Below, one piece after another: positions 16,122 through 25,900 of a stretch of DNA of 56,014 nt. Numbering within the stretch: the stretch's first letter is position 1; every line of letters starts with the position of its first letter. Where the stretch lies: assembly GCF_000176015.1 (NCBI RefSeq), contig NZ_ACYY01000022.1, positions 1-56,014 of the forward strand, in the 5' to 3' direction. A model generated the notes under the pieces. The model made no database searches. It was given only the letters and a program-made list of their open reading frames with translations, and was not told where the DNA came from. This stretch comes from Rhodobacter ferrooxidans (lineage in GTDB: Bacteria; Pseudomonadota; Alphaproteobacteria; Rhodobacterales; Rhodobacteraceae). The position numbers and the translations under genes are program-made.

Positions 16122-17438
16122 CTATTCGCCAGCGACCAAGTGCTCCACGTCGAAACCCAACAAGCGGATACCACGAATTGACCGATTGTTGAACGGAGGG
16201 CGTTTCGGTTCGCCCCAGCCAAGCAACTCCATGACACACGCTTCGCCGAATCCATAGAGCTTATAGCTGCCGTATACGCAGTCATAGGCACGCTCAATCG
16301 CATCGCCGGTGCCTGACAGAAGATAGCGAACGGTTCGGACAACCGCGTCTAAGGTGTTCTTCGTCTGGAAGTCGATGCGTAGCCGTTCGAGGCCGGACAG
16401 GTCTGCCCCGATATTCTTGGAAACAAAGCGAAGACGTTCGAAAAAGGCGTGGCAGCCAGCAAGGTATCGGAATAGGTCGTTAAAACTCAAATGGGCTAAC
16501 TCGTTTGGATCGCAAAGGTAGGTCCGGATGTTCGCGATGTTCTCGATCTCTGCAGATGCATGATACATATCTCCTTTCACGGTATTGTCTGTAGACTGCC
16601 AGATCTGCACATATTCCGCGATCCGCTTGGCTCGGTTTTTCGGGTCGCTAAGCAAAGATGTCTCTCGCCAGCCATCGCCGCTGCCTTGTGTCAGGCGCAG
16701 CCACCCGAGGAACCTTCCCATCTCAATCTGAGGGTCTTGCCCTGCATATTCTGGGCGTCCAAAGCCGTGCTGTTGGGCGACTTCAAGGATTTCATGGTGC
16801 GCAGGCACCAGAATTTCATCATATTTTCTGCGAAACTCTTGGATGAAAGTGCGCTCTTTCGATTTCTTTTCGCTGCCAACGACGATGCTCTTGGGTGCGG
16901 CAGGCTTTACGAATGTGTGGATGAACTTCTCGAAGGCGCTCTCATCTTGCGGCTTTCCTTTAGATTTAAACGCCTTTTCATATTCACGGAGCACTTCTTC
17001 GTTCAAAACGTCTGCGTCGTTCCACAACTCATCAAAGAGGCCACGCAGCGCGTTAAAGGCCTCATCGCGATCCTGTCTCAATAGGACTGACAATTCCCGA
17101 TTTGCCTGAAGGCCGTCATGAGTGAGGTTGGCGGACCCGACGAGCGCTATATCGTCGATGATATAGAGCTTCGTGTGAAACTTGGAATCGGTAAAATAAC
17201 GGACCTTGACCCGAGGATTCCCAAACGCCAACCGCAGTGCCTGTGGCGTTGTGATCGGGGAAAAGCGGATGATCAGCCGGACCTCCGCTCCTTTGTCGGT
17301 CAGAGCTTTGATTGGGTCGTTCGTCGTGAAAAACGGAGCAGCCAAATAGCTTGATCTGGGGTGCGGCCCTGCATTCATGAAGAAATTTATGGTGAAACCT
17401 GTTGCGCCCGTGTTTGCGTAGAGTTCTGAAAGAGCCAT
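16122..17438 (-). CDS. Phospholipase D-like (HKD) nuclease-family protein
   Basis: A 438-residue protein. The single HKD-type motif is in KFHTKLYIIDDIALVGSANL followed by THDGLQANRE: His-x-Lys with GSAN and a downstream Glu, preceded by VRYFTDS. The C-terminal 280 residues are a separate helical region with no known domain (EKKSKERTFIQEFRRKYDEI, GFGRPEYAGQDPQIEMGRFL). One-HKD proteins usually act as dimers, and many are nucleases of defence or restriction modules. Next to the helicase-nuclease pair it fits a defence island. Composition is AT-richer than the flanks. The substrate cannot be told. Confidence 0.8.
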   Translation of the reverse strand: MALSELYANTGATGFTINFFMNAGPHPRSSYLAAPFFTTNDPIKALTDKGAEVRLIIRFSPITTPQALRLAFGNPRVKVRYFTDSKFHTKLYIIDDIALVGSANLTHDGLQANRELSVLLRQDRDEAFNALRGLFDELWNDADVLNEEVLREYEKAFKSKGKPQDESAFEKFIHTFVKPAAPKSIVVGSEKKSKERTFIQEFRRKYDEILVPAHHEILEVAQQHGFGRPEYAGQDPQIEMGRFLGWLRLTQGSGDGWRETSLLSDPKNRAKRIAEYVQIWQSTDNTVKGDMYHASAEIENIANIRTYLCDPNELAHLSFNDLFRYLAGCHAFFERLRFVSKNIGADLSGLERLRIDFQTKNTLDAVVRTVRYLLSGTGDAIERAYDCVYGSYKLYGFGEACVMELLGWGEPKRPPFNNRSIRGIRLLGFDVEHLVAGE

Positions 17439-18081
17439 TGCAGAGTTAACCCCTATTAATTTAACGCTTAGTCGCTACACTACCGAACTGTCGTTGCGTG
17501 TGAAACGGCTTTCGAAAGCAACGTGCGACGACATCCCCGTTGATTGATCAGCGTGTTTGGCTGCCTCCGACCGCACGCTACATGACATGTGACTGTCGCC
17601 GTCCTTGGGCTGTAGGACGAGCAGCTCTGCGGCACTGGCGCCTAGCGAAGGGCAGCAAAGGGCTTGCTCGGCCCTGTCGCTGCGGTGAGCCCGAGTGGCT
17701 ACTTCGGAGCGAAGCACTCAATGATGCGAGAGGCGGCAATGGGCCGAGAACGTCGACACAAGCCTGACCATCGCAGAGGGCGGTGAGCAGTCGTTCGCTG
17801 CAGTAGGACTGAGTGGCCGGTTCGATGCCTGCTGTCGCTTGACCGGTCAAGAGCAAAATATTGGAAAGCGGGTGCCTGAACTTATCAAGCCCGCTGTCGG
17901 CTATCGCCATCTAAAAAGCGAAGCGTGGCGCCAGTGCCGTTACGAGGCTGACGACGATTATCCCCAATAAGGCGCTAATGCACTTGTGAGCCCGCTGAAA
18001 TCAAGGCTAGCATAAGAAAGGGTGCACTTGGATGCCTGAACTAGTTCCGATTTGGGCCGCCACAACGCGGTATTAGAGCTC
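17439..18081. other. Long intergenic stretch without a supported gene
   Basis: About 640 bases between the PLD gene and the helicase-nuclease pair. Open frames at 17475-17910 on both strands are short and shadow each other. The AT-rich part near 17440-17480 is a likely promoter area for the leftward PLD gene, but I could not define boxes. No RNA gene is recognised. Confidence 0.4.
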
Positions 18082-18996
18082 ATGATCAGGTTTCTTCGCG
18101 TCACCTTAAAACCGCTCAAAGCTTGGCTAGCCGCCCAGACCCTGCCGACAGCTCCGCCTCGGTATCGCCTGCGCGTGTGGCGTGAGGTGAACGGCAATTT
18201 CTCGCCGGTTCGCAAAGAGTTGATCGCCTATGCGCAGGAAGCGCTTGACGATGCGCGACGGCGAATCCGAAAAGGGTTCGAAGACGATTTATCGCCATTT
18301 AAGGGCGCCGCCGACGACCCTGCGGTGCATTTTCCTGCGATGCTCAATCGCATCACGCTCCAGGGCTATCTCGGCGAGACACTGGCGGGCCTGGCAGTCG
18401 AGCATTTTGGCGCCTTCGGCCATACCGACTGGCATGTTCCCGCGTTTCTTTTCCGATTTCACGATACAGAGTTCCAACATCTCGATCTGATCAACGAGCG
18501 CCTGCTGATGGAGGAGTCGCACGTTCCGGACGCGGTGTCCGAGCGGCGACCGGGACGGACCGGTGACGACGCGATCGCGTTTCGCATCGACGAAAGCGGC
18601 AAGATCACGCACGTTCTAACGCTTGAGGCGAAGTGCCTAACCACAAGCAACGCGGCGACGATTCAGGATGCGCATGAGAAGCTCTCCGCGGGGCAGCGCC
18701 GACCGAGCGGGGTGCGTGAGCTGATCACTCTGCTTTCCGAATATGACAGCCCGCAGGCGCAGGAGTGGGTCGCCCGGCTGATTGCATTCTACAGCGAGGG
18801 GTTTCGCACCGCCAAGCGCAGCGACGGGCTGTCCTATACGGTGGGCCATTGGCCGGTAAAACCGGCGGCCAGGGTGAGCTGGCTTCCGCATGCGGCGCCG
18901 CATCCATCCTACACGGCCAAACGCAGGCTCGAAGCCATGGAGTTCCAGCTCGAGGACCTCAAGGGCCTCGTCGACATCCTGTATCGGAGAGCCTAG
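18082..18996 (+). CDS. PD-(D/E)XK-like nuclease partner of the helicase (HamA/AbpA-like)
   Basis: A 304-residue protein with the start at the ATG at 18082; a TTG at 18052 would add ten residues. The central part has GYLGETLAGLAVEHFG, then GDDAIAFRIDESG and LTLEAKCLTT. This order (Glu, Asp, then Glu-x-Lys) fits a PD-(D/E)XK nuclease core, as in the DUF1837/HamA protein of Hachiman and in AbpA. The C-terminus has SYTVGHWPVKPAARVSWLPH. Its stop abuts the helicase start with no gap, so the two are translated together. Expected role: nuclease effector gated by the helicase in anti-phage defence. The Hachiman link is inferred from layout and motif, not from a search. Confidence 0.65.
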   Translation: MIRFLRVTLKPLKAWLAAQTLPTAPPRYRLRVWREVNGNFSPVRKELIAYAQEALDDARRRIRKGFEDDLSPFKGAADDPAVHFPAMLNRITLQGYLGETLAGLAVEHFGAFGHTDWHVPAFLFRFHDTEFQHLDLINERLLMEESHVPDAVSERRPGRTGDDAIAFRIDESGKITHVLTLEAKCLTTSNAATIQDAHEKLSAGQRRPSGVRELITLLSEYDSPQAQEWVARLIAFYSEGFRTAKRSDGLSYTVGHWPVKPAARVSWLPHAAPHPSYTAKRRLEAMEFQLEDLKGLVDILYRRA

Positions 18997-21900
18997 GTGC
19001 CGAACGAGGCCTCTCTCGCGCTTGCCCGCGACATCCGGGGCTCACTGGCAGGGAGTCGGCTTTCGCCCCCGCAAGCCAAGCTCTACAGCCAGCGCATCCG
19101 TCGGGACATGGGCCGGGACGGCCTGGCAAGCTTCACCGCAGACGAAGGGGTAGCTCGGCTCGACGAGGCGATGTTGCTGCTTGAGGCCGCCTGGATTGAG
19201 CGATCTGCAGGCGGCGGCGAGTGGAAACCGGCGGTAAAGCGCGCCGCCGAAATACTCGAATGGCTGTCGCAATCCTCACTCAGGCCGGAGGGAGCGCCGA
19301 CTCATCTCTTGTCGGCTGCCGCTTATCAATTGGCTGGCTACCCGGCGATGGCGCTCGGACATCTGCGCCATGTGCCTGCGGAAGATTCTATTTCGAAGCT
19401 GCTTTGCGCATTCCTTCGGGCGGATTTCTCCGCGGCGCTGTCGGCGGTCCAGACTTTTTGGGTGGAGCAAGGGAACCTCGGGCTGGAGCGGACGTTGCGG
19501 CCCGAGACCGTGGAAATCGACGGGAGTAGCGTTCAGCTTGTCGATCTGGAGATCGCGTCGGTTCGGCATGTCGTGATGTGCATCGGCACGATCTGCGCCT
19601 TTATGCGGACCGGGGACGACGCGCTCGTCGAACGCGCGCTCTCAAAGCTCGAAGCATTGGCGGCAGGCTTCCTCCATAGCCGTGATCCCTATTCCTATCT
19701 ACTGGCGCGGCTGACAGCTGCCACGGCGCGTGTGTTCGCCGAGACCAGCCTGTGGCCGCAGATCAAGCGGCTGGCGATCGATGCTAACCCCCGTGCAAAC
19801 GCTGCGCTGGTCCAGTTTGCCCGTGCCGCCTTTGCGAACCGGCGCGCGCTAGTGTGGCCCGCCCAAGCCGAGGGCATACGACGGTTGGCCGAGGACGATT
19901 CCTTCGTGTTGTGCACGCCGACTGGTTCGGGCAAGACCACAATTGCGACGCTCGGCGCAGTGCAGGGGCTCTTTGCGGAACGCGTGCATGCACTTTCTGC
20001 CGAGAACCTCGTCTTGTACCTTGTGCCATCGCGCGCGCTCGCGGCGGAGGTAGAGACCCGGCTCGCCGAGGATCTGCGCGGCGTCGCTGCCGAGCCGGTG
20101 GTGGTAACCGGACTTTATGGTGGGACCGATTGGGGACCTACCGATGCATGGGTTCAGGTCGACCAGCCGACGGTGGTGATATGCACATTCGAGAAAGCCG
20201 ATGCGTTGCTTCGCTATCTCGGCGTCCTGTTTCTCGACCGGGTCAGGCTTGTCGTGATCGACGAGGCCCATATGGTCGAGCAGGATCCGAAAAGGGTCCA
20301 AGGTCTATCGGACGGCACATCACGATCCCTGCGTCTGGAGCAGTTGAGCGCGCGGCTGCTGCGGGCCAAGGAGGAGAAGGGCTTTCGGGTCATCGCGCTG
20401 TCTGCGGTGGCGGCCAAGGCAGCGCCTGCGATCGCGTCTTGGCTCGCGGGCGATGCGGAGACAGGACCTGTCACCTCGATACACCGCAGCACGCGCCAAA
20501 TGCTCGGGCGACTAGAGGTTACGCGGTCCGGGCGATTCGATATCCGCTACGACCTAATGGACGGCCGCACGCTTGAGTTCGAGGACGAGCGCGCCGATGA
20601 TCGGCCTTATGTGCCGCAGCCATTTGGGCGCATGCCTGGCGGATTCGATGTGGAAGCCGGACCTGAAGTACGAATGCGGGCGCCAACACTTTGGGCCGCA
20701 CTTCACCTTGCGGCGGAGCGTCCTGACGGTACCAGACCAAGCGTGCTGATCTCGTTGACCCAATCGGTCAGTACTTTTGCCGCGACCTGCGCGGATCTCA
20801 TGGATGAGTGGGAGGACGAAGACCTCCCCGATTATTGGTCCATCGACGAAGAGGACCCGCACTGGAAGCGCTGTCTCGCCGCCGCCGAGGACTATTTCAC
20901 ACGGAAGTCCTCGGAGTACCGCTTGCTGTCGAGAGGCGTCGCCGTGCACCATGGGCAGATGCCGCCTCTGCTTGCGCGGCGCCTTAAGGTTGCGATCGAC
21001 AGGGGGCAGGTTCGCGTCGTGATCGCGACGTCGACGCTGTCCGAAGGCGTGAATATCCCGGTCAACACGCTGCTGATCCCGAGCGTGTGCCGTGCCGACG
21101 ACGTGATGCCCGTCAATGAATTCGCGAACCTGATCGGGCGCGCGGGCCGCCCTGGAGTGGCGACCGAGGGAAACACGCTCGTTGTTTTGCCGGAACGCGA
21201 GTATGAGCGCCGCAGCGGGCGCCGACAACCCGTGTGGAACCGGCAGTGGAACGGTTACGAACAGCTTGTCCGCCAACTGGAAGAGGCGACGGAGCTGGCG
21301 GCCTCGGGTGCTTTAACAGCTGAAGAAGGCGAAGCAAACAGTCCGCTGGCTCTCCTTTTGGAAGCGTTGCGCGAGGCCTGGGAGAGCATCTCAGACAGCG
21401 ACGACGACGATGAGTTCCTCGAATGGCTCGATGCCACAGCGATCGCCGACGCCGACGCGGAAGACGAGGCTGTGGTCGCGCTGCTCGACACGCTCGACGG
21501 TCTCCTGATCACTGCGTTGCAGGAAGTCGAGCTGCTGCTAGGGCGCGGCCTAGCGCCCGGAGAGATCGAAGGCGAACTGCAGAAAATCTGGCAGCGGACC
21601 TATGCTTATGTCGCGGCCGATGAGGAGGAGCGCCTTGCGCAGACCTGGCTCGCACGAGGCCAAGCCATCGCGACTCTCTATCCTGATCCTACGCGGCGCC
21701 GTCAACTCTACAAGACGAGCCTTACGCCGCGCTCGGGCGAAATCCTGCTCGACCGCGTCGAGGAGATTCGCGGCGCACTGGTCGGCGGTCGGGACTATGC
21801 GTCGCGGCCAGCGGAAGCCCGGTTCGCCTTCGTGCGCTCCATTATCGCGCTGCTGTCCGAGGTTCCGGCATTCCGGATCGGGCGAACGCTGGGTCGCAAG

Positions 21901-22608
21901 AAGAACTTCGAGGAATGGGAGAAGCTGCTTCGCTGGTGGGTGTTCAAGTCCAGCCTGCCACGTCAGCCACCAGCAAAGGACTTGGGCAACTGGTTCAAAT
22001 TCGTGTCCGAGAATTTCATCCACCGGGGAAGCTGGGGTCTTGGCAGCATCATTGGCGTGCTCCTCGACCGCGATTCCGCGGGCCAGCCGCTCGATGCAAT
22101 GACGATCGACGACTGGCCTCGTAGCGGACTGCCGTGGATCGCGTTCTGGCTTAAGGAGCTAATCAGCTGGGGAACGCTCGACCCTGTTGCGGCATTCCTG
22201 CTGGCACGGGGCGATGCCGTCGATCGGCCAGAAGCGGAACGCGATGCGCTGGACTATTATGCCTCGCGCGGTGACGGAGTCGATCCCAACGAAATGTTGG
22301 ATCCAAGGGCGATCCGGGCGTGGCTGGACGAACGCCGGCCGATCCGGCCTCCGCGCACATCCAGCGTCGACTTGGCGATCGATGTCCGGCTCGCGCGGCC
22401 CGCTTCCGATTATCTAAACCGTGAGATGAGCGTCATGCCGCTTTTATCCCGCGGCGGAATTGATTGGATCGATCCCGCCGGGTATGTCGTCGCAAACAGC
22501 GACTTGCCTGACGCTTGGATCGACCAAGGGGTTCGCTATCGCTTCGAGTTATCGATCGTCAACCGTTTGGTGCGGGGTGAGCCGTACCTGCGCCACCGGG
22601 CGGATTAA
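18997..22608 (+). CDS. Large Ski2-like superfamily 2 helicase (HamB/AbpB-like)
   Basis: A 1203-residue protein from a GTG at 18997, directly after the previous stop, with GGAGA upstream. The N-terminal 300 residues are helical and unassigned. Helicase motifs: CTPTGSGKTT (about 307), VVIDEAHMVEQDP (DEAH, about 422), ALSAVAAKA, VVIATSTLSEGVNIP (V) and LIGRAGRPG (VI, about 711). An acidic patch DSDDDDEFLEW and a long C-terminal helical region follow. Motif VI and overall layout match COG1204 Ski2-like helicases, the type found as HamB in Hachiman. In such systems the helicase senses abnormal DNA and licenses the nuclease. It is longer than HamB as I recall it. Confidence 0.85.
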   Translation: MPNEASLALARDIRGSLAGSRLSPPQAKLYSQRIRRDMGRDGLASFTADEGVARLDEAMLLLEAAWIERSAGGGEWKPAVKRAAEILEWLSQSSLRPEGAPTHLLSAAAYQLAGYPAMALGHLRHVPAEDSISKLLCAFLRADFSAALSAVQTFWVEQGNLGLERTLRPETVEIDGSSVQLVDLEIASVRHVVMCIGTICAFMRTGDDALVERALSKLEALAAGFLHSRDPYSYLLARLTAATARVFAETSLWPQIKRLAIDANPRANAALVQFARAAFANRRALVWPAQAEGIRRLAEDDSFVLCTPTGSGKTTIATLGAVQGLFAERVHALSAENLVLYLVPSRALAAEVETRLAEDLRGVAAEPVVVTGLYGGTDWGPTDAWVQVDQPTVVICTFEKADALLRYLGVLFLDRVRLVVIDEAHMVEQDPKRVQGLSDGTSRSLRLEQLSARLLRAKEEKGFRVIALSAVAAKAAPAIASWLAGDAETGPVTSIHRSTRQMLGRLEVTRSGRFDIRYDLMDGRTLEFEDERADDRPYVPQPFGRMPGGFDVEAGPEVRMRAPTLWAALHLAAERPDGTRPSVLISLTQSVSTFAATCADLMDEWEDEDLPDYWSIDEEDPHWKRCLAAAEDYFTRKSSEYRLLSRGVAVHHGQMPPLLARRLKVAIDRGQVRVVIATSTLSEGVNIPVNTLLIPSVCRADDVMPVNEFANLIGRAGRPGVATEGNTLVVLPEREYERRSGRRQPVWNRQWNGYEQLVRQLEEATELAASGALTAEEGEANSPLALLLEALREAWESISDSDDDDEFLEWLDATAIADADAEDEAVVALLDTLDGLLITALQEVELLLGRGLAPGEIEGELQKIWQRTYAYVAADEEERLAQTWLARGQAIATLYPDPTRRRQLYKTSLTPRSGEILLDRVEEIRGALVGGRDYASRPAEARFAFVRSIIALLSEVPAFRIGRTLGRKKNFEEWEKLLRWWVFKSSLPRQPPAKDLGNWFKFVSENFIHRGSWGLGSIIGVLLDRDSAGQPLDAMTIDDWPRSGLPWIAFWLKELISWGTLDPVAAFLLARGDAVDRPEAERDALDYYASRGDGVDPNEMLDPRAIRAWLDERRPIRPPRTSSVDLAIDVRLARPASDYLNREMSVMPLLSRGGIDWIDPAGYVVANSDLPDAWIDQGVRYRFELSIVNRLVRGEPYLRHRAD

Positions 22609-22916
22609 GCATGGATGGTAGCTCCTCTCTCCACTGAATAGTCTACGATGGTGGGCTTTCGTTAGGTAAGCCGAAATAACCACCATGGGCGCCGTGAAGC
22701 GGACGTTGAATGGTCGACCATCAAGGGGCGGCATTGGGCCGAGTACGTCGTTCAGAGGCCGCGCCTATACCCCCTCCCAATGGTTCCTCCCCGGCCCTGA
22801 ACGTATGCGGGGGGGCGCAGCGCGGCGTTTCGCTAGCGTCAGGCACTTTCACCGGGGAATCCAGGCGGAATCAACTTCGCGCGATCTCGCCGATTAAGTT
22901 TCGTTAAATCAGCGTG
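22609..22916. other. Junction region with near-direct repeats
   Basis: About 300 bases between the helicase gene and the truncated RecQ-type gene, which converge. GGAATCCAGGCGGAATCAAC at 22856-22875 is nearly repeated at 22955-22973 (GGAATCCAGGGAATCCAC), the second copy lying in the last codons of the RecQ-type frame. Such repeats at the point where the gene is broken could mark the end of a transposed or integrated segment. No gene is seen. Confidence 0.45.
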
Positions 22917-25900
22917 TTAACAAATCACGATCTTGGTGCGCTGGATTCTTTTGCGGAATCCAGGGAATCCACTTTTCGGAAGCCACCTTGGCCGGAATCC
23001 AGCCATCTCGCGCAGGCGCCAAAGATTGAGCGGCTTCTCATTGGCCATGTCGAAGGGAATCCCCAGCGCCTCGGCATAGGCACGCACCGGTTCCAGCCGT
23101 CGCCAGTCGCGGGCAATGACGGCACAGCGCCGCCAGGACCAATCCGGGTCCAACCGCTGCAGGCGCAGCAGGTCGTCCAGCGCCGCAACAGCCTGTGCGG
23201 CATCGCCTGACCCGGCGTCCAGCAGGCTGACGCGCCCCTGCGCCACCGGGTCGCGTGCCGCCCAGTCGCCGCCAGGGGGCGCTTTGCCGCGGGCCCGGTT
23301 CACGGTGATGTCGTGGCCCGTCTTCATCCGCTGGGCGGCAGGCGCAATCACCGCATTGGCCGCCATGATGATATGGCGGGTGGAGCGGTAGTTTTCGGTC
23401 AGCCAGATCGGTTTTGCGGCATAATCGGCCTCGAACCGGCGGATGAACGCGATCGAGGCCCCGGCGAAGGCATAGATGTTCTGGTCGTCATCGCCCACGG
23501 CGAACAGGCTGATCCGCAGGTCGGGGTCATCCTGCGACCGGCCCGCCACCGCACTGATCAGGGCGTATTCCTCGGGGCCGATGTCCTGATACTCATCGAC
23601 CAGCAGCCAGCGATAGCCCTGGATCAGCGTGTCGCGCAGCGCCTCGGCTTCGGGGCGGGAAAGACCATCGCCGCGCAGCAGCGCCACCGCTTGCATGACG
23701 ATCCCGTCGAAATCGCGCGGGCCGTCGCCGTCGCCCGCAAAACTGGCCCCCACCAACCGCATCGCCAGCGCGTGGCAGGTCGAGACCGTGACCCATGCCG
23801 CGTCCTCGCCGATCAACAGGCGCAGGCGTTCGCGGATCTCGGCAGCGGCGTGGCGGTTGTAGGTCAGCACCAGAATGCCGCGCGGGTCTTCGCGCTTCAC
23901 CCGGATCAGGTAAGCGATCCGATGCACCAGCACCCGGGTCTTGCCCGACCCCGGCCCGGCCAGCACCAGCACGTTGGTCTGCTCGCGGTCATCGCGCACG
24001 ATCTCGGCCTGCGCCGGATTGTCCAGCGCATCGACGATGGTGCGCCAGGAGGCGCCGGTGGTCTGGCGCCGAATCTCGGTGCCCCGCCCCGGCAGCCAGC
24101 GGCGCAGAAAGGCGTCGCGGTCCAGCACGAAGTAGTCCCCGGCCAGCCGCTGCGCCTGATCCATCGCTTCCAGCCCGGTTTCGGCATAGGCCGCCATCAC
24201 ATGGGTCTGGATCGTGGTTTCCGAATAGTGCTCCTCCAGCGGTGCAAAGTGCTGGACGGTAAAAGGCCCGCCCTTGGGGTTCAGATGCACGGTGATCGCC
24301 GGGCGGAACACGGTCAGGCCGCGGCCCAGCGTGGCAACCTGTTGTTCGTGCAGCCACAGCAGCGCCCGGTCCATCAGGCGGGTCATGTCCCGCACATCGG
24401 CCCGCAGCAGCGCATCGCCGTTCAGCGCATCCAGCATCGCGCCAAGGGTGGTTTCCACCTGGATGTCCTTGCCGCGCGCGCCTTTGGCCGCCCTGCCCGC
24501 CAGGTGCGCCAGCAGCACCTGCGCGCCCTGCCTGCGCAGATCGGCGGTGCGCGCGACCGTGGGCCAGGACCGCTCCAGCCGCACGAAGATCGTGTTCCGG
24601 CTGGCCTTGCGCAGGGTCAGGTTGCCGCGCCCGCCGTCCTGGTCGCGGCCATCCTGCGCCATGCCGCGCAGGATCAGTTCCACCAGATCGGGCCGCACCT
24701 GTGCGTGGCTCTTGTCACGCAGCGCCTGACAGGTTTCGGTCAGGTTCAGAGGTTGGGATTCGGCCCCTTCCATATCCGGCACCGCCACCTGCATCAGGGC
24801 GATCAGGTCGGTTTCCAGCCGGGCCGCGTGTTCCAACCGGCGCACCGAGGCATCCTCGACCCCCAGATGCACATAGACCGTGACCGGCGTGTCGTTGCTG
24901 GCGATGCCCAGCGTTTCCAGGTCGGCCAGTGCTTTGGCAACCCCTCGCCCCATCAAGCCGCAAGCCCCGGTCAGATCGTCGGTGGAAACCCCTGCATCGG
25001 GGGCTGCGTTCATCACATGGCGCACAAGGTCCAGAAGCTGGGTGCGGCGCATCCCGGTGATCTGTGCACGGTCAAGGATCGCCGCCGCCTCGTCAACCGA
25101 GCGGATGCGCAGCGACGACGGAAACACCTGCACCCGGTTTTCCTCGCGGCTTAGCAGGGTGGCCTCCTCCAGCCAGGCCACGGCGGTTTTCACCCGGGTG
25201 TCGTCGGTGGTCTTGTCGCGCTCGAATTCCTGGTCCTTCTCCTCGCGCACGATCTCGCCCGGCGTCGCCACCACCTCGCCGGATTTGTGCTTTTCCATCC
25301 GCCGAAGCGCCTTCAGGATGGCGCCGATCTCGTGCCGGGCCAGCCGTGAGCGGGCGGAAAGCGAGAATTGTCGCTCCACATCCTCGGGGGCGAACAGCAG
25401 CACGCAACTGGCGGGGTCGCGGTCGCGACCTGCGCGGCCGGCCTCCTGCAGGTAATTCTCCAGCGACCCTGGAATGTCGCCATGCACCACCAGCCGGATG
25501 TCGGGCTTGTCGATCCCCATCCCGAAAGCATTCGTCGCGGCGATCACCCGCAACTGGCCGATGCGGAACGCCTCCTGCACCTCGCGCTTTTCCTCGGGGC
25601 TGCGCTTGGCATGAAAGTAGTCCGCCGCCAGCCCCTGCCCTTTCAGGAACTCCGCCACCTTTTCCGTCGCACTCCGCGTGGCGCAATAGACCACGGCACC
25701 GGAGGCCCCTTCCAGCGGCAGGTTCTCCGCGATCGCGGACAGGATGTCGGTCAGCTTGGTGGCCTTCTGCGTCGGCAACACCGCAAAGGACAGGTTGGTG
25801 CGCACCGCACCGCCATCCAGAAGCACCAGGTCCACCCCAACGCGGCTTTGGAAATGGTCGCGGATATCGCGCACCACCTCGGGCTTGGCGGTGGCGGTCA

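Noticed and set aside
23313-25154. 613-aa plus-strand open frame
   Set aside because: Also antisense to the RecQ/UvrD fusion and without any recognisable motif.
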